64,000 bases of DNA from Pictodentalium vernedei (GCA_031216915.1 CM062296.1:65006148-65070147); one strand, 5' to 3'. Shown: positions 42,252-54,377, numbered from the stretch's first letter. Notes: generated by a model from the letters alone, not told the origin. Numbers and translations: made by a program.

Positions 42252-42412
42252 ATTATCATAATAATGTGCATGTCCTGTGATTTGTATCAGATTCTCGGTG
42301 ATGTCCAAAAATGGGATCACAACTCGCCGGCAAAGCCGGCTCGTTGGGACCCCATTCTGGACACCACCTCGAATCTGATACAAATCACAGGACATGCACA
42401 TTATCATGATAA
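42252..42412. repeat. 161-bp palindrome (MITE-like) inside the gag-like ORF
   Basis: ATTATCATAATAATGTGCAT, then GTCCTGTGATTTGTATCAGA, is mirrored by TCTGATACAAATCACAGGAC and ATGCACATTATCATGATAAT. The inner GTCCA..AATGGG..CCCATT..TGGAC and a tight GCCGGCAAAGCCGGC stem complete the arms, about 75 bp each. Confidence 0.8.
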
Positions 42413-42658
42413 TCTGTATTTATCAAATTAATACCTCAATCAGAATCTGTGTCAGACTCACAGATTTTCAGATAACAAACTAACCTACATCCCTATTTTA
42501 GATGACTTGTTTATAACCTTAGAATGTTTCCTTTTTGTCTTAACATGATCCGCTTCAGAATCAGAGTCGATATTAATTTCTATCAAGTAAAACCATTTTT
42601 CCCTTTTAATTATCTGCTTTACGATTTAATTTTTCCATTTTTCCTTAACCCATCACCC

Positions 42659-42889
42659 AACGCAGACGATTTTAAAATTTACTATTTTAAATATCATTTT
42701 TTAAATTTTTTCAAAACATTTCAACAAAACCATATCATGTGACCTCTCTTTGGAACGAGCTCGACGAGCTCGTTCCAAAGAGGGGTCACATGATATGGTT
42801 TTCTTGAAATGTTTCGAAAAATAATATTTTTTCAGCTGCTGAATCTGCATATTACGCGGGCGGATGCGGGCGATTCGTTGGGTAAAGGG
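42659..42889. mobile_element. piggyBac-type MITE (subfamily 2), copy 2
   Basis: TTAA at 42655-42658 and 42890-42893; ends CCCATCACCCAACG (mutated) and CGTTGGGTAAAGGG. Core palindrome with GGAACGAGCTCGACGAGCTC; the flank GCGGGCGGATGCGGGCGATT is shared with 5724-5964. Confidence 0.85.
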
Positions 42890-43330
42890 TTAATCGTCTA
42901 ACTTTAAATCCCTGGTCTTGGTGTCTCTGTTTGATACAACACACACTTCTTCTTTCCCGGAGAATGAATTTTTGTCACTTTTAGCGGGTTTTTTAGTACC
43001 TTTTAAATTGATGATTTCTTCCCGTTTTTTTTTTAACTTCATTCTACAAACGCTGCTTTTCCAAACGTGTTTATTCTTCCTTTTTTGTTGTTTTGAGCGA
43101 AATAGTTCTTGTTTTATCTCTTTATCTGAATCATCGAAGGCATCAGAAATTGTTTTCATGTCATGGCTACTTTCAATTTCAGCCATTTCACACTTCGATT
43201 CACTGTCGTGATTTTCGTCTTTGATTTTCTGAATCAGTTCTATTCTTCTTTGGATTTACTTGAAACATCATCATTAGTATGGATTTTATCAGAAGACAAC
43301 TCAGAAAAAATTAAAGTTCCTTTGTTTAAA

Positions 43331-43985
43331 TATTTATAAATAATTATTGCGACATCTGGTCGAGCTCCATTGCCGCAGGTCGCTATAACGACTGATTAAA
43401 CAAATTTGAAAACCAAAGGATTTCACGAATCAATCAGACGATAACATTATCACACAAACCGAATTTAGCCCTTTGAGACTTTAATTATTCTGACGCTCAA
43501 ACGTCACTGGGAATTCAGTTTCTTCAACGTTTTTCAAAATGCGACGTCAAACGTCGGAAAGTACAAATAACAAGATATTTTTCACATTAGTGATTATCTG
43601 GTTGAGGGCTAGATTATTTTTGGTGGTCTGAATTTGTTATTCAAAACTTGTTTTATTACAAATTATTGGAGAGTGCCTACAGACACTCTCCAATAATTTG
43701 TGATAAAACAAATTTATATAAACAAAATATTATTTGTGTTTGACTGAATATGAAATAGAAGCAAGGGAAGAGTTGGCTTTTGCTCTGGTATCCTCAATTT
43801 TGTGAAAGCCCCGATAGTGTCCTCTTGCACTCAACCAGTTATGAAGTCTTGACAGCAGGATTGTATTAGTATTTTAAGCTGCGATAACATTTAGCTCAAC
43901 GGTTGTCACTGAGCACTATTCGAGAGAAAATATGAATTGAGATAAAACTGTAAAAAAATCGAAAATTAATAACAAAACAAATGAC
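43331..43985. other. Mostly unassigned; palindrome at 43648-43712
   Basis: The palindrome pairs TTGTTTTATTACAAATTATT and GGAGAGTG with CACTCTCC and AATAATTTGTGATAAAACAA. The rest has no gene or repeat that I recognise. Confidence 0.5.
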
Positions 43986-43989
43986 CACA

Positions 43990-45030
43990 AAGTATCAAGG
44001 CGCTGTTTGATTTCATACGTCATAAGACGTACAAAAGTATTAGCGCGCTGTTTGATTTTGTACGTCATAAGGCGTACAAAAGTATCAACGCGCTGTTTGA
44101 TTTCGTACGTCATAAGGCGTACAAAAGTATCAACGCGCTGTTTCATTTCGTACGCCATAAGGCGTATAAAAGCATCAACGCACTGTTTGATTTCGTACGT
44201 CATAAGGCGTACAAAAGTATCAACGCGCTGTTTGATTTCGTACGTCATAAGACGTACAAAAGTATCAACGCACTGTTTGATTTCGTACGTCATAAGGCGT
44301 ACAAAAGGATCAACGTGCTGTTCGATTTCGTACGTCACAAGGCGTACAAAAGTATCAACGCGCTGTTTGATTTCGTACGTCATAAGGCGTACAAAAGTAT
44401 CAACGCGCTGTTTGATTTCGTACGTCATAAGGCGTACAAAAGTATCAACGCGCTGTTTGATTTCGTACGCCATAAGACGTACAAAAGTATCAACGCACTG
44501 TTTGATTTCGTACGTCATAAGGCGTACAAAAGGATCAACGTGCTGTTCGATTTCGTACGTCACAAGGCGTACAAAAGTGTCAACGCGCTGTTTGATTTCG
44601 TACGTCATGAGGCGTACAAAAGTATCAACGCGCTGTTTGATTTCGTACGTCATAAGGCGTACAAAAGTATCAACGCGCTGTTTGATTTCGTACGTCATAA
44701 GGCGTACAAAAGTATCAACGCGCTGTTTGATTTCGTACGACATGGCGTACAAAAGTATCAACGCGCTGTTTGATTTCGTACGTCATAAGCCGTACAAAAG
44801 TATCAACGCGCTGTTTGATTTCGTTCGTCATAAGGCGTACAAAAGTATCAACACGCAGTTTGATTTCGTTCGTCATAAGGCGTACAAAAGTATCAACGCG
44901 CTGTTTGATTTCATACGTCATAAGGCGTACAAAAGTATCAACGCGCTGTTTGATTTCATACGTCATAAGGCGTACAAAAGTATCAACGCGCTGTTTGATT
45001 TCGTACGTCATGGCGTGCAAAAGTATCAAA
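43990..45030. repeat. Minisatellite, about 23 x 45 bp
   Basis: The consensus unit runs TTTCGTACGTCATAAGGCGT, ACAAAAGTATCAACGCGCTG, TTTGA. Because 45 is a multiple of 3, several frames on both strands stay open for hundreds of codons without being genes. Two units (about 44740 and 45015) lack about 6 bp (CATGGCGT). Most differences are CG to TG or CG to CA changes, for example GCGCTG to GCACTG and GTGCTG. A five-unit (225-bp) segment around 44240-44350 recurs around 44465-44575. Confidence 0.92.
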
Positions 45031-45275
45031 GGGTTAAAACATAAAGTTTTTATTCACGTCTGCTCCACTTAAGATCGTTTAAAAAATTGGTGAAAGGAGG
45101 TTATTGTTGAATGTTGAAATGAATTAAGATTATCTGCCTTGACAAAAGTAAATACTGGGGGTGGGGGGGGGGGGGGAGGGGGGGGAGCGGACATTGTACG
45201 GAAGCCTATTGTGGCCTGAAAGAAAGCTATTTGACGAATCAAATAAATAATTTGTGAATTCTGTTATTATTATTA
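45031..45275. other. Unassigned, with a G-rich tract at 45158-45187
   Basis: The tract is mostly G, interrupted by single T and A. Otherwise nothing recognised. Confidence 0.5.
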
Positions 45276-45560
45276 TTATTTATTGGTGTTTAAAGTCACA
45301 TATTTTTGCACAATGGCTAATCATGACCACAACATGAGTATCAACTCAAGACCAGGGGTGATTGTTAATAAGCCATGTTGCCCATTTTAGAGAGGGGTTG
45401 CACCTCCCAAGCATTGGTGACTGGGTCCAATTTTACCAGTAAAACAGAGACTGTTTACCACAGTGAACAGGCACTGCTCCACTTCCCGGGGTTCCCGCGG
45501 GGAGTGAATTCTGTTCATAAGGCTTTTTTTAGGCCACCTGCAAGTTCAGAACGTTCACAC
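45276..45560 (-). repeat. Possible SINE-like fragment
   Basis: It starts with an ATT-rich tail and TTTATTGGTGTTTAAAGTC, similar in form to the tail side of the SINE copy at 17695-17715. No pol III boxes were found. Weak assignment. Confidence 0.3.
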
Positions 45561-45985
45561 ATACTCAACAGTTGATTTGAAGGGCTGTGGAGTGCATGAA
45601 CTACACAAGCTGAGGAAATCGTTTCTAAAGGTCTCGGGGATGCTTTTGACTTTCGTTTTGAGGGGACATTTTAAAGTGTAGGTTTTTTGGGAATGTTATT
45701 GTTATTCCCCAAGTGGATCGTAAAGAGAATATAGTTAACCCTTCTGGTGATGTAGTTTAATTCTAACATTCGTTGGTAAATGCAACAGATAATAGTACAA
45801 AGTAATAAAAATAAAACCATCAATGTTATTGGGTAAATTAATTTGTATTCCAATTCCTCTTCTGCTGCACCACCCTCCCCCATAGCGGCAGTGTGTTAGG
45901 CGAACTTGTGCGGTTAGCCTTTGTAGTATTCCTCGAAAAATCTTCAAGCTGCCCGAAAAGACAAACTTCATACGCGCTCGAGGGA
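45561..45985. other. Unassigned sequence
   Basis: No recognisable gene. The 70- and 78-residue minus-strand frames have no domain. Confidence 0.35.
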
Positions 45986-46980
45986 TGGGTTTGAAAATTA
46001 TTTAAATGTTGTTTTTAATCAAACTGACCTCTGGACAACATTTTGTTGAACTCGTAGTTCGGGAATCGGAATCTGGGCATTACATAATAGTAGCAAAATT
46101 AGTAGTAGACAGAGTAGCTCTAAGAGCACCGGTAACAGTGGTAGCTGTAATAGCAGCAATCGTAACCGCAGCGGAGAGATTAGTTTCCTCAGTAAAATGC
46201 CAGTTCTTTGGTCAACGTCCCACGACCCAGTGCCCACGAAGGTAGCTATACCCCCACAGGCAATATTGTCTCATTATGGCTCTGGCGGCTGCTACCTTAG
46301 CAACTTAACACTTAAGACTGGGATCCACTCCACGGACCGTGTATGTATGCATATAAAGGAGATGCTCTCTCGACAAAGTTTAAAACAGTCGTCTTAAAAA
46401 GCCAATTTTGAGACAAAGATCAATAGCATCAAAGAAGGAAAAGCAAACACTGGGGAAGCGGAAATAAAAGGAAACCGGAAACACTCAAAACTGCTGGATC
46501 GATTCTAGCAGCTCCCTGAGAGCTTAGAGAGAGAAATAACATGCCTAAACTCTCTGCTCGTGGCTGCTCAATTCGATAAAAACGGGACGTGGAATACGAA
46601 AGGTGTAGAAATGAGTTCCTTATGGAGGAAATAATGGAACTTAAGGTTATTGTCCTCAAACGATTCTGCCTCCAAGAAAGCTAGCAGCCAGCAGCCCCTC
46701 CCCTATAATCATTCGACGGAAACCACCGAAGACATCACCATTAATGACGTAATGAGTACCGCTGATGCCACTGAAACAACCTCATCTCACCCCGACGAGC
46801 TCAATTTAGCACCCCACATCGAAGAAAAGTCCATCTCCCAAATACTATTTACATTCCCCGACTCTGACTTCCAAATAGCGGTCAGATATCTCTTGACATC
46901 AGTGATCTAGAGAATAGCTACACTCCCCTCGAGGAGGAGCTCCCGCCCCTTACCCCAATAGGAGAATCGGAAAGAGAAAA
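45986..46980 (+). pseudogene. Possible decayed LINE ORF1-like coding remnant
   Basis: A serine/asparagine-rich stretch (near 46085-46180) is followed by frames with polar, low-complexity composition. One segment at about 46520-46600 resembles the coiled-coil part of ORF1 proteins (ITCLNSLLVAAQFDKNG), and another at 46650-46900 is acidic and Ser/Thr-rich (SQILFTFPDSDFQIAV near the end). Many stops and frame changes occur. Composition resembles LINE ORF1 linkers, but there is no decisive motif, so this is tentative. Confidence 0.25.
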
Positions 46981-46989
46981 GCCGAACCA

Positions 46990-47120
46990 ACTGTGTTAGA
47001 CAGAGCAATTTTGAGCAATTGCTCAAAAGCTCATTTACTCATTTGGCAATAATGAGCAATTAGTCGATAGCTCATTTGCTCGATGGGATTCGAGTCTTTT
47101 GAGCAATGACTTATTCAATA
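46990..47120. repeat. Clustered GAGCAAT / AGCTCATTTGC motifs
   Basis: GAGCAATT and its variants, and AGCTCATTTACTCATTTG/ AGCTCATTTGCTCGATGG, recur several times within 130 bp, forming a loose direct and inverted repeat cluster. Function unknown. Confidence 0.45.
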
Positions 47121-47449
47121 ACTACTCGATAGCTCATTTGGGCAACTTGTCTTTGGAGTGTATTCGATTGCTTCCAGTAGTGGAAGACAACTTTGACAGT
47201 GATATTGATTGACAATATTTTATTTCCAAACAAACAATATAAAAAGTACAAAAAACAGAGATTACTCGATAATAACGTAAACTGGAAAATGGATCCAGCA
47301 GTAAGCTAATATTTATGTAAGCTGTCTCCACCTTAGGATGAAACGTTGGAGTATGAACGTCCGAAGATCACTTTTAGTTAAAACTCAAGACATCTTGAAA
47401 ATTAAATTCTGGGTAAATAAATAATGACGACAAATCAATATTTTTTGTA

Positions 47450-47522
47450 ATTACAACGGTATTCAATCTTTACAGGTTTGAATACCGGTATGTACCGGTT
47501 TATCGATATACTGTGCAGCCCT
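47450..47522 (-). mobile_element. hAT-like transposon end adjoining the satellite
   Basis: On the minus strand the sequence begins TAGGGCTGCACAGTATATCG and continues ATAAACCGGTACATACCGG. This resembles the terminal repeats of hAT elements (CAGGGCTGCAC-type). No partner end or target duplication was found, so it is a solo end at most. Confidence 0.4.
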
Positions 47523-48350
47523 AGTACAGAAGAACAGTAGTAGCAGTACTTCAACTTAGTAATGATGGGACTCCTTAGCAAGTGACAGAATAGTTGTAGC
47601 TGGTACTAATGGTACAAAGCAGTAAAGGAACACAACTATAAGGGTGGTAGAAGACTAGTATTGGGTGACTAGAAGCACGTGACAGAATAGTTGTAGCTGA
47701 TACTAATGGTACAATGCAGTAAAGGAACACAACTATAAGGATGGCAGAATACTAGTATTGGGTGACTAGAAGCACGTGACAGAATAGTTGTAGCTGGTAC
47801 TAATGGTACAATGCAGTAAAGGAACACAACTATAAGGGTGGTAGAAGACTAGTATTTGGGTGACTAGAAGCACGTGACAGAATAGTTGTAGCTGGTACTA
47901 ATGGTACAATGCAGTAAAGGAACACAACTATAAGGGTGGTAGAAGACTAGTATTGGGTGATTAGAAGCACGTGACAGAATAGTTGTAGCTGGTACTAATG
48001 GTACAATGCAGTAAAGGAACACAACTATAAGGGTGGTAGAAGACTATTATTTGGGTGACTAGAAGCACGTAACATAATAGCTGTAGCTGATACTAATGGT
48101 ACAATGCAGTAAAGGAACACAACTATAAGGGTGGTAGAAGACTAGTATTGGGTGATTAGAAGCACGTGACAGAATAGTTGTAGCTGGTACTAATGGTACA
48201 AAGCAGTAAAGGAACAAAACTATAAGGGTGGTAGAAGACTAGTGTTGGGTGATTAGAAGCACGTGACAGAATAGTTGTAGCTGGTACTAATGGTACAATG
48301 CAGTAAAGGAATACAACTATAAGGGTGGTAGAAGACTAGTATTTGGGTGA

Positions 48351-50878
48351 CTAGAAGCACGTGACAGAATAGCTGTAGCTGGTACTAATGGTACAATGAA
48401 GTAAAGGAACACAACTATAAGGGTGGTAGAAGACTAGTATTGGGTGATTAGAGAAGCACGTGACAGAATAGATGTAGCTGGTACTAATGGTACAATGCAG
48501 TAAAGGAATACGACTATAAGGGTGGTAAGAGACTAGTATTGGGTGACTAGAAGCACGTGACAGAATAGCAGTGGCTGGTACTAATGGTACAAAGCAGTAA
48601 AGGAACACAACTATAAGGGTGGTAGAAGACTAGTATTGGGTGATTAGAAGCACGTGACAGAATAGTTGTAGCTGGTACTAATGGTACAATGCAGTAAAGG
48701 AACACAACTATAAGGGTGGAAGAAGACTAGTATTGGGTGATTAGAAGCACGTGACAGAATAGTTGTAGCTGGTACTAATGGTACAAAGCAGTAAAGGAAC
48801 ACAACTATAAGAGTGGTAGAAGACTAGTATTGGGTGACTAGAAGCACGTGACAGAATAGTTGTAGCTGATACTAATGGTACAATGAAGTAAAGGAACACA
48901 ACTATAAGGGTGGTAGAAGACTAGTATTGGGTGACTAGAAGCACGTGACAGAATAGTTGTAGCTGACACTAATGGTACAATGAAGTAAAGGAACACAACT
49001 ATAAGGGTGGTAGAAGACTAGTATTGGGTGATTAGAGAAGCACGTGACAGAATAGATGTAGCTGGTACTAATGGTACAATGCAGTAAAGGAATACAACTA
49101 TAAGGGTGGTAGAAGACTAGTATTGGGTGACTAGAAGCACGTGACAGAATAGCAGTGCCTGGTACTAATGGTACAAAGCAGTAAAGGAACACAACTATAA
49201 GGGTGGTAGAAGACTAGTATTGGGTGACTAGAAGCACGTGAAAGAATAGTTGTAGCTGGTACTAATGGTACAATGCAGTAAAGGAACACAACTATAAGGG
49301 TGGTAGAAGACTAGTATTGGGTGATTAGAAGCAAGTGACAGAATAGCTGTAGCTGGTACTAATGGTACAATGCAGTAAAGGAACACAACTATAAGGGTGG
49401 TAGAAGACTAGTATTGGGTGACTAGAAGCACGTGACAGAATAGTTGTAGCTGGTACTAATGGTACAATGCAGTAAAGGAACACAACTATAAGGGTGGTAG
49501 AAGACTAGTATTGGGTGATTAGAAGCACGTGACAGAATAGTTGTAGCTGGTACTAATGGTACAATGCAGTAAAGGAACACAACTATAAGGGTGGTAGAAG
49601 ACTAGTATTGGGTGATTAGAGAAGCACCTGACAGAATAGTTGTAGCTGGTACTAATGGTACAATGCAGTAAAGGAACACAACTATAAGGGTGGTAGAAGA
49701 CTAGTATTGGGTGATTAGAAGCACGTGACAGAATACTTGTAGCTGGTACTAATGGTACAATACAGTAAAGGAACACAACTATAAGGGTGGTAGAAGACTG
49801 GTTTTGGGTGACTAGAAGCACGTGACAGAATAGTTGTAGCTGGTCCTAATGGTACAATGCAGGAAAGGAACACAACTATAAGGGTGGTAGTAGGCTAGTA
49901 TTGGGTGATTAGAAGCACGTGACAGAATAGTTGTAGCTGATACTAATGGTACAATGCAGTAAAGGAACACAACTATAAGGGTGGTAGAAGACTAGTATTG
50001 GGTGATTAGAAGCACGTGACAGAATAGTTGTAGCTGGTACTAATGGTACAAAGCAGTAAAGGAACACAACTATAAGGGTGGTAGAAGACTAGTATTGGGT
50101 GATTAGAAGCACGTGACAGAATAGTTGTAGCTGGTACTAATGGTACAATGCAGTAAAGGAACACAACTATAAGGGTGGTAGAAGACTAGTATTGGGTGAT
50201 TAAAAGCACGTGACCGAATAGTTTTAGCTTATACTAATGGTACAATGCAGTAAAGGAACACAACTATAAGGGTGGTAGAAGACTAGTATTGGGTGATTAG
50301 AAGCACGTGACAGAATAGTTGTAGCTGGTACTAATGGTACAATGCAGTAAAGGAACACAACTATAAGGGTGGTAGAAGACTAGTATTGGGTGACTAGAAG
50401 CACGTGACAGAATAGTTGTAGCTGGTACTAATGGTACAATGCAGTAAAGGAACACAACCATAAGGGTGGTAGAAGACTAGTATTGGGTGATTAGAAGCAC
50501 GTGACAGAATAGTTGTAGCTGATACTAATGGTACAATGCAGTAAAGGAACAAAACTGTAAGGGTGGTAGAAGACTAGTATTGGGTGATTAGAAGCACGTG
50601 ACAGAATAGTTATAGCTGGTACAAATGGTACAAAACAGTAAAGGAGCACAACTATAAGGGTGGTAGAAAACTAGTATTGGGTGACTAGAAGCACGTGACA
50701 GAATAGTTGTAGCTGGTACTAATGGTACAATGCAGTAAAGGAACACAACTGTAAGGGTGGTAGAAGACTAGTATTGGGTGACTAGAAGCACGTGACAGAA
50801 TAGTTGTAGCTGGTACTAATGGTACAATGCAGTAAAGGAACACAACTATAAGGGTGGTAGAAGACTAGTATTGGGTGA
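48351..50878. repeat. Higher-order block A, 26 monomers, 2528 bp
   Basis: It starts at a CTGTAGC-variant monomer and includes markers such as GGTGGTAAGAGACTAG (about 48517) and GCACCTGACAGAATAG (about 49625). A GTGACCGAATAGTTTTAGC monomer lies near 50210. The same markers recur 2528 bp later in block B. Confidence 0.9.
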
Positions 50879-53406
50879 CTAGAAGCACGTGACAGAATAG
50901 CTGTAGCTGGTACTAATGGTACAATGAAGTAAAGGAACACAACTATAAGGGTGGTAGAAGACTAGTATTGGGTGATTAGAGAAGCACGTGACAGAATAGA
51001 TGTAGCTGGTACTAATGGTACAATGCAGTAAAGGAATACGACTATAAGGGTGGTAAGAGACTAGTATTGGGTGACTAGAAGCACGTGACAGAATAGCAGT
51101 GGCTGGTACTAATGGTACAAAGCAGTAAAGGAACACAACTATAAGGGTGGTAGAAGACTAGTATTGGGTGATTAGAAGCACGTGACAGAATAGTTGTAGC
51201 TGGTACTAATGGTACAATGCAGTAAAGGAACACAACTATAAGGGTGGAAGAAGACTAGTATTGGGTGATTAGAAGCACGTGACAGAATAGTTGTAGCTGG
51301 TACTAATGGTACAAAGCAGTAAAGGAACACAACTATAAGAGTGGTAGAAGACTAGTATTGGGTGACTAGAAGCACGTGACAGAATAGTTGTAGCTGATAC
51401 TAATGGTACAATGAAGTAAAGGAACACAACTATAAGGGTGGTAGAAGACTAGTATTGGGTGACTAGAAGCACGTGACAGAATAGTTGTAGCTGACACTAA
51501 TGGTACAATGAAGTAAAGGAACACAACTATAAGGGTGGTAGAAGACTAGTATTGGGTGATTAGAGAAGCACGTGACAGAATAGATGTAGCTGGTACTAAT
51601 GGTACAATGCAGTAAAGGAATACAACTATAAGGGTGGTAGAAGACTAGTATTGGGTGACTAGAAGCACGTGACAGAATAGCAGTGCCTGGTACTAATGGT
51701 ACAAAGCAGTAAAGGAACACAACTATAAGGGTGGTAGAAGACTAGTATTGGGTGACTAGAAGCACGTGAAAGAATAGTTGTAGCTGGTACTAATGGTACA
51801 ATGCAGTAAAGGAACACAACTATAAGGGTGGTAGAAGACTAGTATTGGGTGATTAGAAGCAAGTGACAGAATAGCTGTAGCTGGTACTAATGGTACAATG
51901 CAGTAAAGGAACACAACTATAAGGGTGGTAGAAGACTAGTATTGGGTGACTAGAAGCACGTGACAGAATAGTTGTAGCTGGTACTAATGGTACAATGCAG
52001 TAAAGGAACACAACTATAAGGGTGGTAGAAGACTAGTATTGGGTGATTAGAAGCACGTGACAGAATAGTTGTAGCTGGTACTAATGGTACAATGCAGTAA
52101 AGGAACACAACTATAAGGGTGGTAGAAGACTAGTATTGGGTGATTAGAGAAGCACCTGACAGAATAGTTGTAGCTGGTACTAATGGTACAATGCAGTAAA
52201 GGAACACAACTATAAGGGTGGTAGAAGACTAGTATTGGGTGATTAGAAGCACGTGACAGAATACTTGTAGCTGGTACTAATGGTACAATACAGTAAAGGA
52301 ACACAACTATAAGGGTGGTAGAAGACTGGTTTTGGGTGACTAGAAGCACGTGACAGAATAGTTGTAGCTGGTCCTAATGGTACAATGCAGGAAAGGAACA
52401 CAACTATAAGGGTGGTAGTAGGCTAGTATTGGGTGATTAGAAGCACGTGACAGAATAGTTGTAGCTGATACTAATGGTACAATGCAGTAAAGGAACACAA
52501 CTATAAGGGTGGTAGAAGACTAGTATTGGGTGATTAGAAGCACGTGACAGAATAGTTGTAGCTGGTACTAATGGTACAAAGCAGTAAAGGAACACAACTA
52601 TAAGGGTGGTAGAAGACTAGTATTGGGTGATTAGAAGCACGTGACAGAATAGTTGTAGCTGGTACTAATGGTACAATGCAGTAAAGGAACACAACTATAA
52701 GGGTGGTAGAAGACTAGTATTGGGTGATTAAAAGCACGTGACCGAATAGTTTTAGCTTATACTAATGGTACAATGCAGTAAAGGAACACAACTATAAGGG
52801 TGGTAGAAGACTAGTATTGGGTGATTAGAAGCACGTGACAGAATAGTTGTAGCTGGTACTAATGGTACAATGCAGTAAAGGAACACAACTATAAGGGTGG
52901 TAGAAGACTAGTATTGGGTGACTAGAAGCACGTGACAGAATAGTTGTAGCTGGTACTAATGGTACAATGCAGTAAAGGAACACAACCATAAGGGTGGTAG
53001 AAGACTAGTATTGGGTGATTAGAAGCACGTGACAGAATAGTTGTAGCTGATACTAATGGTACAATGCAGTAAAGGAACAAAACTGTAAGGGTGGTAGAAG
53101 ACTAGTATTGGGTGATTAGAAGCACGTGACAGAATAGTTATAGCTGGTACAAATGGTACAAAACAGTAAAGGAGCACAACTATAAGGGTGGTAGAAAACT
53201 AGTATTGGGTGACTAGAAGCACGTGACAGAATAGTTGTAGCTGGTACTAATGGTACAATGCAGTAAAGGAACACAACTGTAAGGGTGGTAGAAGACTAGT
53301 ATTGGGTGACTAGAAGCACGTGACAGAATAGTTGTAGCTGGTACTAATGGTACAATGCAGTAAAGGAACACAACTATAAGGGTGGTAGAAGACTAGTATT
53401 GGGTGA
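50879..53406. repeat. Higher-order block B, 26 monomers, 2528 bp, near-identical to A
   Basis: It carries every private marker of block A (for example GGTAAGAGACTAG near 51050, and TTAAAAGCACGTGACCG) at an offset of exactly 2528 bp. I noticed no differences by eye. A and B share variants that C and D lack, so they form the most recent pair. Confidence 0.9.
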
Positions 53407-54377
53407 CTAGAAGCACGTGACAGAAGAGTTGTATCTGGTACTAATGGTACAATGCAGTAAAGGAACACAACTATAAGGGTGGTAGAAGACTAGTATTGGG
53501 TGACTAGAAGCACGTGACAGAATAGTTGTAGTTGGTACTAATGGTACAATGCAGTAAAGGAACACAACTGAAAGGGTGGTAGAAGATTCGTATTGGGTGA
53601 CTAGAAGCACGTGACAGAATAGTTGTAGCTGGTACTAATGGTACAATGCAGTAAAGGAACACAACTATAAGGGTGGTAGAAGACTAGTATTGGGTGACTA
53701 GAAGCACGTGACAGAATAGTTGTAGCTGGTACTAATGGTACAAAGCAGTAAAGGAACACAACTATAAGGGTGGTAGAAGACTTGTATTGGGTGACTGGAA
53801 GCACGTGACAGAATAGTTGTAGTTGGTACTAATGGTTCAATGCAGTAAAGGAACACAACTATAAGGGTGGTAAAAGACTAGTATTGGGTGACTAGAAGCA
53901 CGTGACAGAATAGTTGTAGCTGGTACTAATGGTACAATGCAGTAAAGGAAAACAACTATAAGGGTGGTAGAAGACTAGTATTGGGTGACTAGAAGCACGT
54001 GACAGAATAGTTGTATATGGTACTAATGGTACAAAGGAGTAAAGGAACACAACTATAAGGGTGGTAGAAGACTAGTACTGGGTGACTACAAGCACGAGAC
54101 AGAATAGTTGTAGCTGGTACTAATGGTACAATGAAGTAAAGGAACACAACTATAAGGGTGGTAGAAGACTAGTATTGGGTGATTAGAAGCACGTGACAGA
54201 ATAGTTGTAGCTGGTACTAATGGTACAAAGCAGTAAAGGAACAAAACTATAAGGGTGGTAGAAGACTAGTATTGGGTGATTAGAAGCACGTGACAGAATA
54301 GCTGTAGCTGGTACTAATGGTACAATGCAGTAAAGGAATACAACTATAAGGGTGGTAGAAGACTAGTATTTGGGTGA

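Larger units (their letters stand above)
40680..43330 (-). pseudogene. DIRS/Ngaro-like gag-like ORF1, interrupted by three insertions
   Basis: Minus-strand coding pieces in order are: 43330-42893 (charged, with DDSDKEIKQEL and lysine-rich stretches); 42655-42470 (INIDSDSEADHVKTKRKH); and 41720-41359 (LPHSTLQYEFVNSDIKFKDL, then FMAGELETI and GRLSILKI). About 41240-41090 has a cysteine/histidine pattern (VCSGYQRNNC and HICASRW) similar to the zinc-binding end of DIRS-family ORF1. TTAA MITEs (42659-42889, 41972-42207) and a palindrome (42252-42412) split it. There are further frameshifts between pieces. Between 41360 and about 40680 the frame is largely broken. Assignment rests on pattern and on the reverse transcriptase and RNase H lying downstream on the same strand. 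Confidence 0.6.

Noticed and set aside
43916..45072. 281- and 345-residue repetitive proteins on both strands
   Set aside because: A 45-bp period keeps several frames open on both strands at once. There is no start, promoter or codon bias favouring one of them.
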